64,000 nt of DNA, taken from positions 992,001 through 1,056,000 of the forward strand of contig OZ245769.1 of the NCBI GenBank assembly GCA_965227745.1, read 5' to 3'. Below, piece after piece: positions 18,040 to 27,590 of this stretch. The notes under the pieces are model-generated. The model ran no database searches, had not been told where the DNA came from, and was given only the letters and a program-made list of their open reading frames with translations. The stretch comes from GAS368 sp965227745 (GTDB lineage: Bacteria > Verrucomicrobiota > Verrucomicrobiia > Opitutales > Opitutaceae). Positions within the stretch are counted from its first letter, which is position 1. Every line of letters starts with the position of its first letter. Position numbers and translations under genes: made by a program.

Positions 18040-20838
18040 TTACCGTGGTGGGAACTCAAACTCCGCTTTTGCACCCGTCGGTGACAGCACGAGGTACGCG
18101 CCGAAATTAGCGCCGCGTTTCGAAACGAAACCCTGAATGAGTTCGGTGCGGCCGCTCTCGAAGAGCTTCAGCACTTCCTCCTTGGGAATCTCGATACCGC
18201 AGAGCTGTTTCTTGAGCGTCATCAGGATGCGGTTGTCCTGCTCGGGGCGGCGCACGTAGTAGGCGTCGGCGGTCTCAACGATCTCGCCGTCCTTGTGCAT
18301 CTTGCTCTTGCCGAGCACGGTGCCCTTGGAGAGATCGGGCGGAGCCTTGGCCTTGCGGGCGACGGGCTTGCCGTCCTTGTCGAGCTTGGGCGCACGCGGC
18401 GGGAACTCCCACGAGAACTTTGCGCCCTCGCGTTTCAGAAGAGCGTCAAACGGGCGGCCCTTCTTGGAGATGAAACCCTTGATAATGCCGGTCTTGCCAT
18501 TGGCGATGAGATCGATGGCCATCTCGCGCGTGATGGGCTTCTGGCACATGAGGCGTCCGATGCGGAAGGTTTGCTCCCACACATCGCCTTTTTTCTCGCG
18601 GAGGACGTGGCTCGAACCGACTTCGCAAAGCTGCGCGCCGGTCTTGGGATCGGTCCAGTAGGGCTCGACGGTGCCGAGATCGACCTTGTCGCCGAAGTCG
18701 TATTGGGCCTGCCACTTTCCCTTTTCCTCGTCCTTGACGAGCTTGAGGAGGGCGGAGAACCGGCTGCGCGTCTTGGCGGAGATGAAGCCATCGAGCGGGC
18801 CGACCTTACCGGTCGTGACGAGTTCGCGGACTTCGGATTCCTCCATCTTGCGACCGCCGATGACCTTGTAGATCATGAACTCGCCGTCCTGCGACTTGTA
18901 GCCGCGGAGGGTTTCGCGCAGGGGCTTGCCGTCGGTGGGCGAGGGGATGTCCGTCTCGCGGGCGACAGAGTCGTCTTCCTCGAAACCCTTCACGCGCTCG
19001 ACGATGCCGACGGTCTGCTGCGTGACCTCTTCCATGAACTTTTCACGGGAGAACTTATTGTGCTCCATCTGGCGGAGCTTGAACTCCCACTCGCCGGTCA
19101 TGGCGGGCTGGGTGAGGGCGTCGGCCTTTACCGCGCCGAGGAACTGGATGAGCTGCTCAGCCTTGGCCGTGGGGATCAACTCGCGCTGCGGGCGATCCAT
19201 GTACTTCTGATTGATAAGGCCGTCGATCGTATCGGCGCGGGTCGCGGGCGTGCCGAGGCCGCGTTCTTTCATCGCCTCGGCGAGCTCTTCGTCTTCGACG
19301 AGCTTGCCGGCGCCTTCCATCGCGGAGAGCAGCGTGGCTTCCGTATAGCGCGGTGGCGGCTTGGTGGTCTCGGAGTGGAGAATGGGATCGAGCGTCCGAG
19401 CCTTGGTCGGGGAGCCGTCCTCCGAAGTGAGGGCGGGGAGCGCCTTCGAATCGGGCGAATCGTCGTCGATGGTGTTCTTGCCGTAAACGGCGAGCCAGCC
19501 GGGCATGGTCATGACCTTGCCCTCGGTCTTGAAATCGTGGCCGGGCGCCACTGTGCTGATGCGCGTGGTGACATCGAACTCCGCCGCCGGATAAAACGCC
19601 GCGACGAAGCGCCGCGCGATCATATCGTACACCTTGGCCTCCATCTCATCGAGGTTCTTGCCCTCGGAGGCGGTGGGGATGATCGCGAAGTGATCGGAGA
19701 TCTGCGCATTATTAAAGATGCGCTTGTTGGGCCGCAGCCAGCCCTCGTTGAGCACCTTGGCGGCGTGGCCGTGGAGATCGCCCGAGAGATTGTTGAGCGT
19801 CTCACGACAGGTCGGGATGTAATCCTCCGGCAGCGCGCGCGAGTCGGTACGGGGATAGGTGATCATCTTGTGCCGCTCGTAGAGCGCCTGGGCGATCTGG
19901 AGCGTGCGGCGGGCAGGGAGGCCGTAGCGATTGTTGGCCTCGCGCTGGAGCGTGGTGAGATCGTAGAGGCGGGGGGCGGCCTGCGTGCTGCCCTTCTTTT
20001 CCTCGGTGACAGACGCGAGCGGTTTGCCTTGGCAGGCGGCCACCACGGCCTCGGCCACGGCCTTTTCCCAGACACGATCAATGCGATCATGATCGTCGTT
20101 CTCGGCTTTCTTGAAGTTGGCGCGCTGATAGACGCCCTCGTACTTGCCCTTGGCTACCTCGAAGGTCGCGGTGACGCGCCAGAAGTCGCGCGGCTTGAAA
20201 TTGCGGATTTCCAACTCGCGCGCGTACACGATCGCGAGGGTGGGGGTCTGCACGCGACCGACAGAGGCGACATTGCCCGCGCGGGAGCCAAACATGCGCT
20301 TGGTGAGCGCGCGCGTACCATTGATACCGATGAGCCAGTCGCTCTCGCTGCGGCAACGCGCGGCGTCCGCGAGGCCGGCCATCTGCGTGCCGTCGCGCAG
20401 ATTCTTAAAGGCGTCTTGAATACCACCCGTGGTCATCGTCTGCATCCACGCACGTTTCACCGGCAGCTTGCACTTCGTGAGCTGGTACAGGTACGCGAAG
20501 ATGAGTTCGCCCTCGCGCCCGGCGTCGCAGGCATTGATGACTTGGTCGATATCCTTGCGGGCGAGAAGTTTTTTGACGGCGTTGAACCGCTCCTTGGAGT
20601 CCTCGATGGGCTTGAGACCGAATTTCTCCGGAATGATCGGCAAAGTCTCCAGGCGCCAGAAGCCGTATTTCTTCTTGTCGATGTCCTCCGGCATCTCGAG
20701 TTCCACCAAGTGGCCCAGCGCGTAGGAGACGACGTACTCGTCGTTCTCGTAGTGGTCGCCGTGCTTTGGAATTTTCCCGAGTGCGCGCGCGAGGTCCGCC
20801 GCGACGGACGGCTTCTCGGCGATGATGAGTGACTTCAT
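18040..20838 (-). CDS. topB: DNA topoisomerase III-type type IA enzyme with C-terminal repeat domains
   Basis: 932 aa from the ATG at 20838. The TOPRIM domain starts SLIIAEKPSVAADLARALG and has NACDAGREGELIF. The active-site tyrosine is in MITYPRTDSRALP, and the ALTKRMFGSRAGNVASVGRVQTPTL segment is conserved in TopB. The usual zinc ribbons are replaced by about four repeats of a basic domain: VGPLDGFISAKTRSRFSALL, IIKGFISKKGRPFDALL and LIQGFVSKRGANFGAYL. These match the topoisomerase C-terminal repeat family. The enzyme decatenates and relaxes DNA. It is the sole gene in its transcription unit. Confidence 0.93.
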   Translation of the reverse strand: MKSLIIAEKPSVAADLARALGKIPKHGDHYENDEYVVSYALGHLVELEMPEDIDKKKYGFWRLETLPIIPEKFGLKPIEDSKERFNAVKKLLARKDIDQVINACDAGREGELIFAYLYQLTKCKLPVKRAWMQTMTTGGIQDAFKNLRDGTQMAGLADAARCRSESDWLIGINGTRALTKRMFGSRAGNVASVGRVQTPTLAIVYARELEIRNFKPRDFWRVTATFEVAKGKYEGVYQRANFKKAENDDHDRIDRVWEKAVAEAVVAACQGKPLASVTEEKKGSTQAAPRLYDLTTLQREANNRYGLPARRTLQIAQALYERHKMITYPRTDSRALPEDYIPTCRETLNNLSGDLHGHAAKVLNEGWLRPNKRIFNNAQISDHFAIIPTASEGKNLDEMEAKVYDMIARRFVAAFYPAAEFDVTTRISTVAPGHDFKTEGKVMTMPGWLAVYGKNTIDDDSPDSKALPALTSEDGSPTKARTLDPILHSETTKPPPRYTEATLLSAMEGAGKLVEDEELAEAMKERGLGTPATRADTIDGLINQKYMDRPQRELIPTAKAEQLIQFLGAVKADALTQPAMTGEWEFKLRQMEHNKFSREKFMEEVTQQTVGIVERVKGFEEDDSVARETDIPSPTDGKPLRETLRGYKSQDGEFMIYKVIGGRKMEESEVRELVTTGKVGPLDGFISAKTRSRFSALLKLVKDEEKGKWQAQYDFGDKVDLGTVEPYWTDPKTGAQLCEVGSSHVLREKKGDVWEQTFRIGRLMCQKPITREMAIDLIANGKTGIIKGFISKKGRPFDALLKREGAKFSWEFPPRAPKLDKDGKPVARKAKAPPDLSKGTVLGKSKMHKDGEIVETADAYYVRRPEQDNRILMTLKKQLCGIEIPKEEVLKLFESGRTELIQGFVSKRGANFGAYLVLSPTGAKAEFEFPPR

Positions 20839-21062
20839 GAACCGCGAGCCGTTACGCGCCGATGCAGCGAAGTGCAAGAAATTGTTTCTTGGTCGCTATC
20901 GGGAAATTTCCCAATCGCATCGGAATGACGCGGCGATTTTCACTCGTGAAAATAGAAATGTTTGGCCGGGAAATTTTGCGCCGCGAATATTCTGCGGTCG
21001 ATTGTCGGATTTACACGAAGCGCGTGAGCGGACTAGTTTTTCACGCACTCACCCCATCGATT

Positions 21063-21593
21063 ATGTTGTCACGAACGCACACGGCACTTTGGTTTTCGCT
21101 CGGGCTGCTGGCGGTCGCACTGTTGGGCGGGTGTCGGGCCACCGATCCGCTCGATGTCAAGGTGAGCGCGAAAAATTCGAACGATTATGACGAGTGGGTG
21201 GAGAAGCGGTACTCGCGTTTGCCAGAGGGCATCGCTCAGGAGTACGCCAAAGCCTTTACGGCGATCCGGCTCCGAGCGCCGCGTGCAGGTACGCACGTGG
21301 CGGATCTCGGCGCGCGCGATGGCACGACGTACATTTTCGGTAAAATCAACGGGCGCACAGTACGCGAAGTGATCGCCGAGGGCTACGCGCTCGCGAACAC
21401 CTCGCTGCAGTATAACATCGCCAACGAACTGGACAACGTGAAGCGGGCGACGGAGCGCGCGGAGCAGGCGGACGAAAAAGAGGCGAAGATGCTGCAAGAG
21501 CGCGTCGAGGCTCGTCTCGCGCTAATCGAAAAGATGCGGATCCAGATCGCGACCAACAAGGAGATGATCGCGCGCTATGCTCCGCCGAAATAG
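21063..21593 (+). CDS. Small lipoprotein with C-terminal helical region
   Basis: 176 aa from the ATG at 21063, chosen because it places the lipobox at the N-terminus (MLSRTHTALWFSLGLLAVALLGGC, cleavage before Cys24). The frame is open upstream to 20862 without a signal. The C-terminal half is a long charged helix (VKRATERAEQADEKEAKMLQ). It is probably attached to a membrane facing the periplasm. Family not recognised. It is divergent from topB, with about 220 bp between them. Confidence 0.7.
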   Translation: MLSRTHTALWFSLGLLAVALLGGCRATDPLDVKVSAKNSNDYDEWVEKRYSRLPEGIAQEYAKAFTAIRLRAPRAGTHVADLGARDGTTYIFGKINGRTVREVIAEGYALANTSLQYNIANELDNVKRATERAEQADEKEAKMLQERVEARLALIEKMRIQIATNKEMIARYAPPK

Positions 21594-21663
21594 CCGCTCT
21601 CGCCGGCGCTGCCCGGCCCACCGGTGATGCATTGGGCCTCAAGGCAGTGGTGCTAAGCTAAAC

Positions 21664-22005
21664 TCAGTGCGCGTAGCGCCGGGCCCTCGTGCGCGCGGCT
21701 TGCTTCGCGCCGCGCGAGCGCGTGGGCGAGACTTTGCGCTGACCGGAGGCGACAGCGGAATCGCGACGAGCCTTGCGGCGAGTTTCGGCGGACGACTTTC
21801 CGCGCTTGGGCGTGCCGAGCTTCACGCCGGCACGGCGAGCTTCGGAGAGACCAATGGCGATGGCCTGCTTACGGGAGCGCACGGTGCCGCTGCCACGCTC
21901 GTAGGCTTTCATCTCTTCCCGGACGAATTCGCTCGCCTGTGTGCTCGGTTTCTTGCCTTGGCGTTTTGCGCGGCGCGCGCGTTTGAGGGTAGTGGCAGTG
22001 GGCAT
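21664..22005 (-). CDS. Basic DUF6496-like protein
   Basis: 113 aa from the ATG at 22005. Rich in Lys, Arg and Ala. It carries the pattern EMKAYERGSGTVRSRKQAIA followed by IGLSEARRAGVKLGTPKRGK, which I recognise from small proteins annotated DUF6496, often found near stress genes. The rest is a lysine/arginine tail reminiscent of histone-H1-like proteins, so nucleic-acid binding is plausible but not shown. A CsbD-like gene lies divergently 240 bp away. Confidence 0.75.
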   Translation of the reverse strand: MPTATTLKRARRAKRQGKKPSTQASEFVREEMKAYERGSGTVRSRKQAIAIGLSEARRAGVKLGTPKRGKSSAETRRKARRDSAVASGQRKVSPTRSRGAKQAARTRARRYAH

Positions 22006-22246
22006 ATTGAGGTGTGGACCGCCAAACCGCCCTCGGGGTGTCAGCCTTTTTATCGAGGAAAGCCCGGCACGCATCCTCCGAAAAAACGCGACCAACATGG
22101 GCAGTCGCAGTTCGTGGAGGTAGCGGTTCGGGCTACAAATCGCCCCGCTAATTTACGCTACTTACGGAACGCCCGCCACGTGCGGCGGGTCCAGAAGCAG
22201 GCCGACGGTAGACTCTTTGTACAGTAACCCCCAACCACATCCATCG

Positions 22247-22426
22247 ATGAAAGCTAGCACTCGGAACAAGACCACCGGCACCGCGAACGTCGTCAAGGGC
22301 AAGACCAAGGAAATTGCCGGCAAAGTGTTTCGCAGCCCCAAGCTCGAACTCAAGGGCAAGGCCCAAAAGGAAGTCGGCAAGGTTCAGCGTAATGTCGCCC
22401 AACGCCAGAAGGCCCGCGGAAAATAA
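22247..22426 (+). CDS. CsbD-family stress protein
   Basis: 59 aa from the ATG at 22247. It has the KGKTKEIAGKVFRSPKLELKG core and the later KAQKEVGKVQ segment, the two-helix layout of CsbD-like proteins, which accumulate under general stress. The earlier start at 22217 adds ten residues outside the family. A textbook terminator follows at 22473. Confidence 0.8.
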   Translation: MKASTRNKTTGTANVVKGKTKEIAGKVFRSPKLELKGKAQKEVGKVQRNVAQRQKARGK

Positions 22427-22472
22427 GCTAACCGAGCGCACACTGCGACGCCCTCAATCGTCAATCAGCCGC

Positions 22473-22506
22473 AACGGCAGGGATTAGTCCCTGCCGTTTT
22501 TGTTTT
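22473..22506 (+). terminator. Intrinsic terminator after the csbD-like gene
   Basis: Perfect 11-bp stem (22473-22483 with 22488-22498), a TTAG loop, and a T-rich tract TTTTTGTTTTT. Confidence 0.92.
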
Positions 22507-22740
22507 TAGGCGCCGCAGCCGCAGGGGCCACATCGAGAAGCGAGGTTAAGGAACAAAGTGCCAGCAAATCGCATGGAGATTGGTTTCTGATCGGCATTTT
22601 GCAACCAGCGCGTCGCCCACGCATCAAAGGTTATATGCTATGACAAATTTATAATCGCTTGTAGTGCAGGCGGATGAATTAAGCTTGGCGCACGTTGGCA
22701 TGAGACGAGGTAAGAAGATTCCCATAACTTTCTTCACACC

Positions 22741-22956
22741 ATGAAAAACTTCACCCTCCTTTCCTCCACCGCTTCGACCCTCGCTGATGTGATTCCCTTC
22801 GAGGTGACCGTGACCAACTTCGACCCAGAGCCCTTTAGCCAAGCTCTCTCGGGTGAGGTGCTGCCCTTCGCAGTCTCAAAGGACCCAGCGGCCATTTGCG
22901 GCCTGACCCTCCTTGAGGACGCTCGGGTCGGCCAGATGATGCAGTTCGCGGCGTAA
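22741..22956 (+). CDS. Small hypothetical protein
   Basis: 71 aa. It is flanked by long non-coding stretches: 22507-22740 is comparatively AT-rich, with TATGACAAATTTATAAT at about 22636 as a possible promoter, and 22957-23130 shows no feature I recognise. The product (MKNFTLLSSTASTLADVIPF onward) has no signal peptide or known motif. Codon choice is compatible with a host gene, but the evidence is thin. Confidence 0.4.
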   Translation: MKNFTLLSSTASTLADVIPFEVTVTNFDPEPFSQALSGEVLPFAVSKDPAAICGLTLLEDARVGQMMQFAA

Positions 22957-23130
22957 GTCCTGGAGCCCTGCCCGCGAGCCCAAGAACGGGCGCGCGTTAG
23001 GTTGGTTGATAGGAACCGAGGCGAACTCGGTTTAGCGGATTTAAACTGCCGGGCCTGAAGCTCGGCGAATTTTTTGGCGAGAACGACCGCCCCTCACGCA
23101 CAGGCGGTATTCTTTCCCTCTTATTCTCCC

Positions 23131-24030
23131 ATGCATCTTCAGATTACTCACCACACTCACTATCAGTATGATCGCGAGGTGCAGTTGCAGCAGCACCTCA
23201 TCTATCTTCGTCCGCGCGAAAATCCCCTGCTCGAGGTGAGGCGGGCGACGCTCAAGATCCAGCCCGAAGCGCACCTGCACTGGATGCGCGATGACTTCGA
23301 TAATCTCCCGGTCACGGCGGAGTTTGATCACCCGAGCGCGACCTTGGACATTATCTCGGAGTGCGATGTGATCACCGCCGATTTGCGGCCTTTCGATTTT
23401 CTCGTGCGCGACTACGCAGTGAAATTTCCGTTTCAGTACGAACCACTCCACCGTTTCAACCTGAGCATTTATCTCACGCCGCCGTCGGATGCGACCCAGG
23501 CGGTCGTGCGCGACTGGCTTGACCAACACTTCACCGAGCGCCCCACAGAGACGGTCGCTTGGCTCTTTGCGCTCAACCAGACAATCACGCGCGTGCTGCA
23601 ATATCGTCGGCGCGACGAGGAAGGTATCCAAAGCCCGGAAACCACGATCCAGCTTGGCTCGGGCTCGTGCCGGGATTTCGCCGAGCTTTTTATCGCCTGC
23701 GCTCGAACCATCGGCGTCGCCGCACGCTTTGTGAGCGGCTACATGTACGACCCGAACGCGTACGATGACACCGCGTTCTCGATGCACGCGTGGGCGGAGG
23801 TGTTCATCCCGGGCGCAGGTTGGCGCGGGATAGATCCGACACACGCGATCTTTTGCACCAACGCCTACATCCCCATCGCGCATGCGGTGGTGGCGGCGAG
23901 TGTGAACCCGATCCAAGGCTCATTCTTCAGCCAAATCCCGGCGTTCGGCACGATGAGCGTGCGCGTGAGCGTCCGCCGCGTCGACGATAACGCGCATCCG
24001 GAAAGCGTGCCGCTGTCGGCGGCGGCATAA
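23131..24030 (+). CDS. Transglutaminase-like cysteine protease family protein
   Basis: 299 aa from the ATG at 23131. An N-terminal bacterial transglutaminase-like domain begins HLQITHHTHYQYDREVQLQQ. The catalytic triad context follows: Cys in LGSGSCRDFAELFIACAR, His in FSMHAWAEVFIPG, and Asp in WRGIDPTHA. No signal peptide, so it is cytoplasmic. The role of these proteins is unknown; proteolytic or amide-forming activity is expected. Confidence 0.92.
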   Translation: MHLQITHHTHYQYDREVQLQQHLIYLRPRENPLLEVRRATLKIQPEAHLHWMRDDFDNLPVTAEFDHPSATLDIISECDVITADLRPFDFLVRDYAVKFPFQYEPLHRFNLSIYLTPPSDATQAVVRDWLDQHFTERPTETVAWLFALNQTITRVLQYRRRDEEGIQSPETTIQLGSGSCRDFAELFIACARTIGVAARFVSGYMYDPNAYDDTAFSMHAWAEVFIPGAGWRGIDPTHAIFCTNAYIPIAHAVVAASVNPIQGSFFSQIPAFGTMSVRVSVRRVDDNAHPESVPLSAAA

Positions 24031-24111
24031 GACGGAAAAGAGTGCCGGTGCGCGCGGCCTGCGCCACCAAACCGCTTGCCCCGCGAGCGCAGCGGCATTC
24101 TCTCGTCTGTG

Positions 24112-24882
24112 GTGACACTATTTCATCGCGCCTTGGGCGGGCAGGGGAAGCCGCCTCTCATTCTACTGCACGGGCTCCTGGGCTCGTCGCGCAACTGGCA
24201 GACGGCTGGGCGCGATCTCACGGATCGTTACCATGTGCTCGCCCTGGATCTGCGCAATCACGGCGGTTCGCCCCATGCAGCGACGATGACGTATCCGGAA
24301 ATGATGGCGGATGTGGTCGAGTGGCTCGATGCGCAGGGGCTGGCGCGGGTGTCTTTTCTCGGTCATAGCATGGGCGGCAAGACCGCCATGCTTCTCGCGT
24401 GCCGACACCCGGAGCGCGTCGAGCGGCTGACCGTCGCGGATATCGCGCCGAAGGATTACTACTGGATATCGCACCGGGTGAATTTCGCCGCGATGAACGA
24501 GCTGAATGTCGCCGATCTCAGCTCGAGGGCAGATGCCGAACTCCGGCTTGAGGCGCGGGTGACGGATTGGGCGATGCGAAAATTTCTCACGACCAATCTG
24601 GAGCGCGTTGAGAGCGATGGCTCGTGGCGGTGGGTGATCAATTTGCCGGCAATCACGGCGGCGCTCTCCACCTTGGAAAAAAATTCGCTGGAGCCCGGCG
24701 ATCGCTTCGAGGGACCGGCGTTGTTTGTGGCGGGAGGGCGCTCGGATTACGTGACGACGGAGGATCACGCGCTGATCCGGCGGCATTTTCCAGCGGCACG
24801 TATCGAGGTGATCCCCGAGAGCGGGCATAATCCACATATGGAAACGCGTGAGAAATTTGTGGCGCTCGTGCGCGAGGCGTGA
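24112..24882 (+). CDS. Alpha/beta-hydrolase esterase (YbfF-like)
   Basis: 256 aa from a GTG at 24112. An adjacent GTG at 24109 or a TTG at 24076 are alternatives. Catalytic features: oxyanion region LILLHGLLGSSRNWQ, DLRNHGGSPH, the nucleophile elbow FLGHSMGGKTAML, and the terminal histidine in IPESGHNPHMET. The layout fits the YbfF/PPE-type acyl esterases of central metabolism. It sits 80 bp after the transglutaminase gene on the same strand. Confidence 0.88.
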   Translation: MTLFHRALGGQGKPPLILLHGLLGSSRNWQTAGRDLTDRYHVLALDLRNHGGSPHAATMTYPEMMADVVEWLDAQGLARVSFLGHSMGGKTAMLLACRHPERVERLTVADIAPKDYYWISHRVNFAAMNELNVADLSSRADAELRLEARVTDWAMRKFLTTNLERVESDGSWRWVINLPAITAALSTLEKNSLEPGDRFEGPALFVAGGRSDYVTTEDHALIRRHFPAARIEVIPESGHNPHMETREKFVALVREA

Positions 24883-24990
24883 ACTACTCGCAGTGTTCGC
24901 TTTCTTTTCGACCCCGCCACTCCTCCCTGATTTTCGAACTTCCACGTCCGATCTTCGTTTAAGCACTCCGATTCCCGAACTCCGATCGCA

Positions 24991-26772
24991 ATGCCCATTA
25001 TCACCGCCAGCAAAACCCAAACCACCTATGATGTGATCGTCGTCGGCTCCGGCGCCGGCGGTGGCCAGACGGCCTACACGCTCACCATGGAAGGTGCGAA
25101 AGTCCTCATGCTCGAGGCCGGTCGTAATTACGACCCGACCAAGGAGACCCCGATGTTTCAGACGGGGGCCTCGGCGCCCCTGCGAGGCCAGAGCACGCCC
25201 GACAAGCCCTTTGGCTTTTACGACGCCACGATCGACGGCGGCTGGCAGGTGCCTGGTGAGCCGTACACAAGTGCCTCGAAGGATCCGCAGCAGCAGTTTT
25301 GGTGGTGGCGCGCCCGCATGCTCGGCGGTCGTACGAATCACTGGGGCCGCATCTCGCTCCGCAACGGCCACTACGATTTCAAGCCCAAGAGCCGCGATGG
25401 CCTCGGTTTCGACTGGCCGATCTCCTACGAGGATGTCGCCCCTTACTACGACAAGGTCGAGATGCTCGTGGGCGTCTACGGCTCCAATACCGGCCTCGAA
25501 AATACGCCCGATTCTCCCGAAGGCTGCCTCCTCCCGCCGCCCAAGGCTCGGGCTGGCGAGCAACTCGCCGCCGCTCGCTCGAAGAAGCTCAATATCCCCG
25601 TCGTCCCGATCCATCGCGCCGTGCTGAGCGTGGCCCAGGATGCGGAAAGACTCCCGGCTAAGCTGCACCCCAAAAATCCCAAGGCGCAGAAGATCCTCGC
25701 CCAAGCGATGCGCGAGCGCGCGGCGTGTTTCTGGGCCACGGAGTGCGGGCGCGGTTGCTCCATCAAGGCCAACTATCAGTCGACGACGGTACACCTGCCG
25801 CCGGCGCTGGCCACGGGCAACTTGGACATTTTGCCCAATGCCATGGTGCGCCAGGTGCTCGTCGATGAGAACGGCAAGGCCACCGGCGTCGCCTACGTCG
25901 ACAAGCTCACCGGCGAGGAGAAGGTGGTGAAGGCGCGGGTCATCGTGCTCGCGGCTAGCTCGGCGGAATCAGTCCGCATCCTCCTCAATTCCAAGTCCCC
26001 GCGTTTCCCCAACGGCCTCGCTAATTCTTCCGGCAAGGTCGGAAAGTACATTATGGATACAGTGGGCGCCCGGCTCGGCGGGCAGATCCCGCTATTGGAA
26101 AACCTGCCGGTGCACAACGAAGACGGCGCCGGCGGCAATCACGTCTATGTGCCGTGGTGGCTTTACAAGGACGCGGAGAAGCTCGGCTTCGCGCGTGGCT
26201 ACCACATCGAATTTAGCACGGGACGGCGCATGCCGGGCATGGGCGCGGCAAGTGTAGGCGACGGCGTTTACGGCAAGCAGCTCAAGGAAGACGCGCGCCG
26301 CTATTACGGCTCGTACGTAGGCTTCGCCGGTCGCGGCGAGATGATCCCCAACGAGGATTCCTTCTGCGAACTCGATCCCGAGGTGAAGGACAAATGGGGA
26401 ATCCCGGTGCTGCGCTTCCACTGGAAGTGGTCCGACCACGAGACCAAGCAGGCCGCGCACATGCAGCAGACCTTTATCGCGATGATCGAGGCGATGGGCG
26501 GCAAGCCCGGCCGGCCCGATAAGACAGGCGCCGATGCCATCGAGCCCGGCGGCAAGATCATCCACGAAGTCGGCGGCACGATCATGGGCGCCGATGCCAA
26601 GACCTCGGTCACCAACCAGTGGTGCCAGACTTGGGACGTGAAGAACCTCTTCGTCACCGACGGCGGCTCCTTTGCGAGCAACGCCGACAAGAATCCCACG
26701 CTCACCATCATGGCCCTCGCGTGGCGCTCCAGCGACTACCTCCTCGAAGAAATGCGGAAAGGAAATATCTGA
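24991..26772 (+). CDS. GMC-family FAD oxidoreductase
   Basis: 593 aa. The FAD-binding motif is at residues 15-25 (VIVVGSGAGGG), followed by MLEAGRNYDP, the GMC segments GGRTNHWGR and ESVRILLNS, and the C-terminal LFVTDGGSFASNADKNPTLTI with the conserved Asn region of the active site. Such enzymes oxidise sugars or alcohols. The gene downstream encodes the gluconate-2-dehydrogenase subunit-3-like partner and is separated by one base, the typical two-subunit arrangement. The large subunit has no signal, so it may be co-exported with the Tat-type small subunit. Confidence 0.92.
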   Translation: MPIITASKTQTTYDVIVVGSGAGGGQTAYTLTMEGAKVLMLEAGRNYDPTKETPMFQTGASAPLRGQSTPDKPFGFYDATIDGGWQVPGEPYTSASKDPQQQFWWWRARMLGGRTNHWGRISLRNGHYDFKPKSRDGLGFDWPISYEDVAPYYDKVEMLVGVYGSNTGLENTPDSPEGCLLPPPKARAGEQLAAARSKKLNIPVVPIHRAVLSVAQDAERLPAKLHPKNPKAQKILAQAMRERAACFWATECGRGCSIKANYQSTTVHLPPALATGNLDILPNAMVRQVLVDENGKATGVAYVDKLTGEEKVVKARVIVLAASSAESVRILLNSKSPRFPNGLANSSGKVGKYIMDTVGARLGGQIPLLENLPVHNEDGAGGNHVYVPWWLYKDAEKLGFARGYHIEFSTGRRMPGMGAASVGDGVYGKQLKEDARRYYGSYVGFAGRGEMIPNEDSFCELDPEVKDKWGIPVLRFHWKWSDHETKQAAHMQQTFIAMIEAMGGKPGRPDKTGADAIEPGGKIIHEVGGTIMGADAKTSVTNQWCQTWDVKNLFVTDGGSFASNADKNPTLTIMALAWRSSDYLLEEMRKGNI

Positions 26773-26773
26773 C

Positions 26774-27466
26774 ATGAACGCCACCCCCGACATGAACGCT
26801 CCCGAAGCCTCCGAAAATCAAAATGGAGCCGGCGCGCCCTTTGCCGCCCGCATGCCCCGCCGCACGGCGTTAAAGTGGATGATGACCGCCGCCGCGGCCG
26901 TCGCCATCATGGATCGCCCGGCCTTCTCGGCCACCGCCCCGGCTGCCAAGGGCTACGGCACCGATCCGGACCTGCTGAAGGACTACAAGCCCGGAGATCT
27001 TTGGCCGCTCACGTTCAACGATGCCCAGCGCCGTGCGGCCGCTGCGCTCTGCGACGTGATCATCCCCGGTGACGACAAGTCTCCGGCCCCCTCGAAGCTC
27101 GGCGTGCCCGACTTCATCGACGAGTGGATCAGCGCGCCGTATCCCGGCCACGACAACGATAAGAAAATCGTCGTCGACGGGCTGAAGTGGCTCGATGCCG
27201 AGGCGCAGAAGCGTTTCTCGAATGATTTTGCCGATCTCGTACTTCGCCAGAAAACCGCCATCTGCGACGACATCTGCTCGAACAGCAAGGCGAAGCCGGA
27301 GTTCAAAGAAGCGGCGCGGTTTTTCAACCGCTTCCGCTATCTCACTTCCGGCGGCTTCTACTCGACGCCCGAGGGCATGAAGGACATCGGCTACGTGGGT
27401 AATGTCCCGCTGAAGACGTTCGACGGTCCACCGCCCGAGGTGCTGAAGATTTTGGGCCTGACCTGA
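26774..27466 (+). CDS. Gluconate 2-dehydrogenase subunit 3-like protein with Tat-like signal
   Basis: 230 aa starting one base after the GMC gene stop. It contains MPRRTALKWMMTAAAAVAIM, a twin-arginine-like export segment after about 25 leading residues. The body has LTFNDAQRRAAAALCDVIIPGDD and GVPDFIDEWISAPY, characteristic of the subunit-3 family, which accompanies GMC dehydrogenases. An imperfect hairpin at about 27468-27506 (GTTTCA-GCGGCGCT with AGCGCCGC-AG-TGAAAC) may end the operon. Confidence 0.9.
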   Translation: MNATPDMNAPEASENQNGAGAPFAARMPRRTALKWMMTAAAAVAIMDRPAFSATAPAAKGYGTDPDLLKDYKPGDLWPLTFNDAQRRAAAALCDVIIPGDDKSPAPSKLGVPDFIDEWISAPYPGHDNDKKIVVDGLKWLDAEAQKRFSNDFADLVLRQKTAICDDICSNSKAKPEFKEAARFFNRFRYLTSGGFYSTPEGMKDIGYVGNVPLKTFDGPPPEVLKILGLT

Positions 27467-27590
27467 GTTTCAGCGGCGCTCGCCATGGCAAGCGCCGCAG
27501 TGAAACTAGCCAAAATCTCACGCGAAAGTAGCTCGTAGGCTAAAGCGATAGGCCCGGCGTGCCGTTATGCACGTCGAACCTCGCTACCCC

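Noticed and set aside
18295..20832. 845-codon open frame on the plus strand opposite topB
   Set aside because: It is a mirror of the codon bias of topB in high-GC DNA; the translation is low-complexity Arg/Glu/Leu/Gly without domains, while the minus strand encodes a complete topoisomerase.
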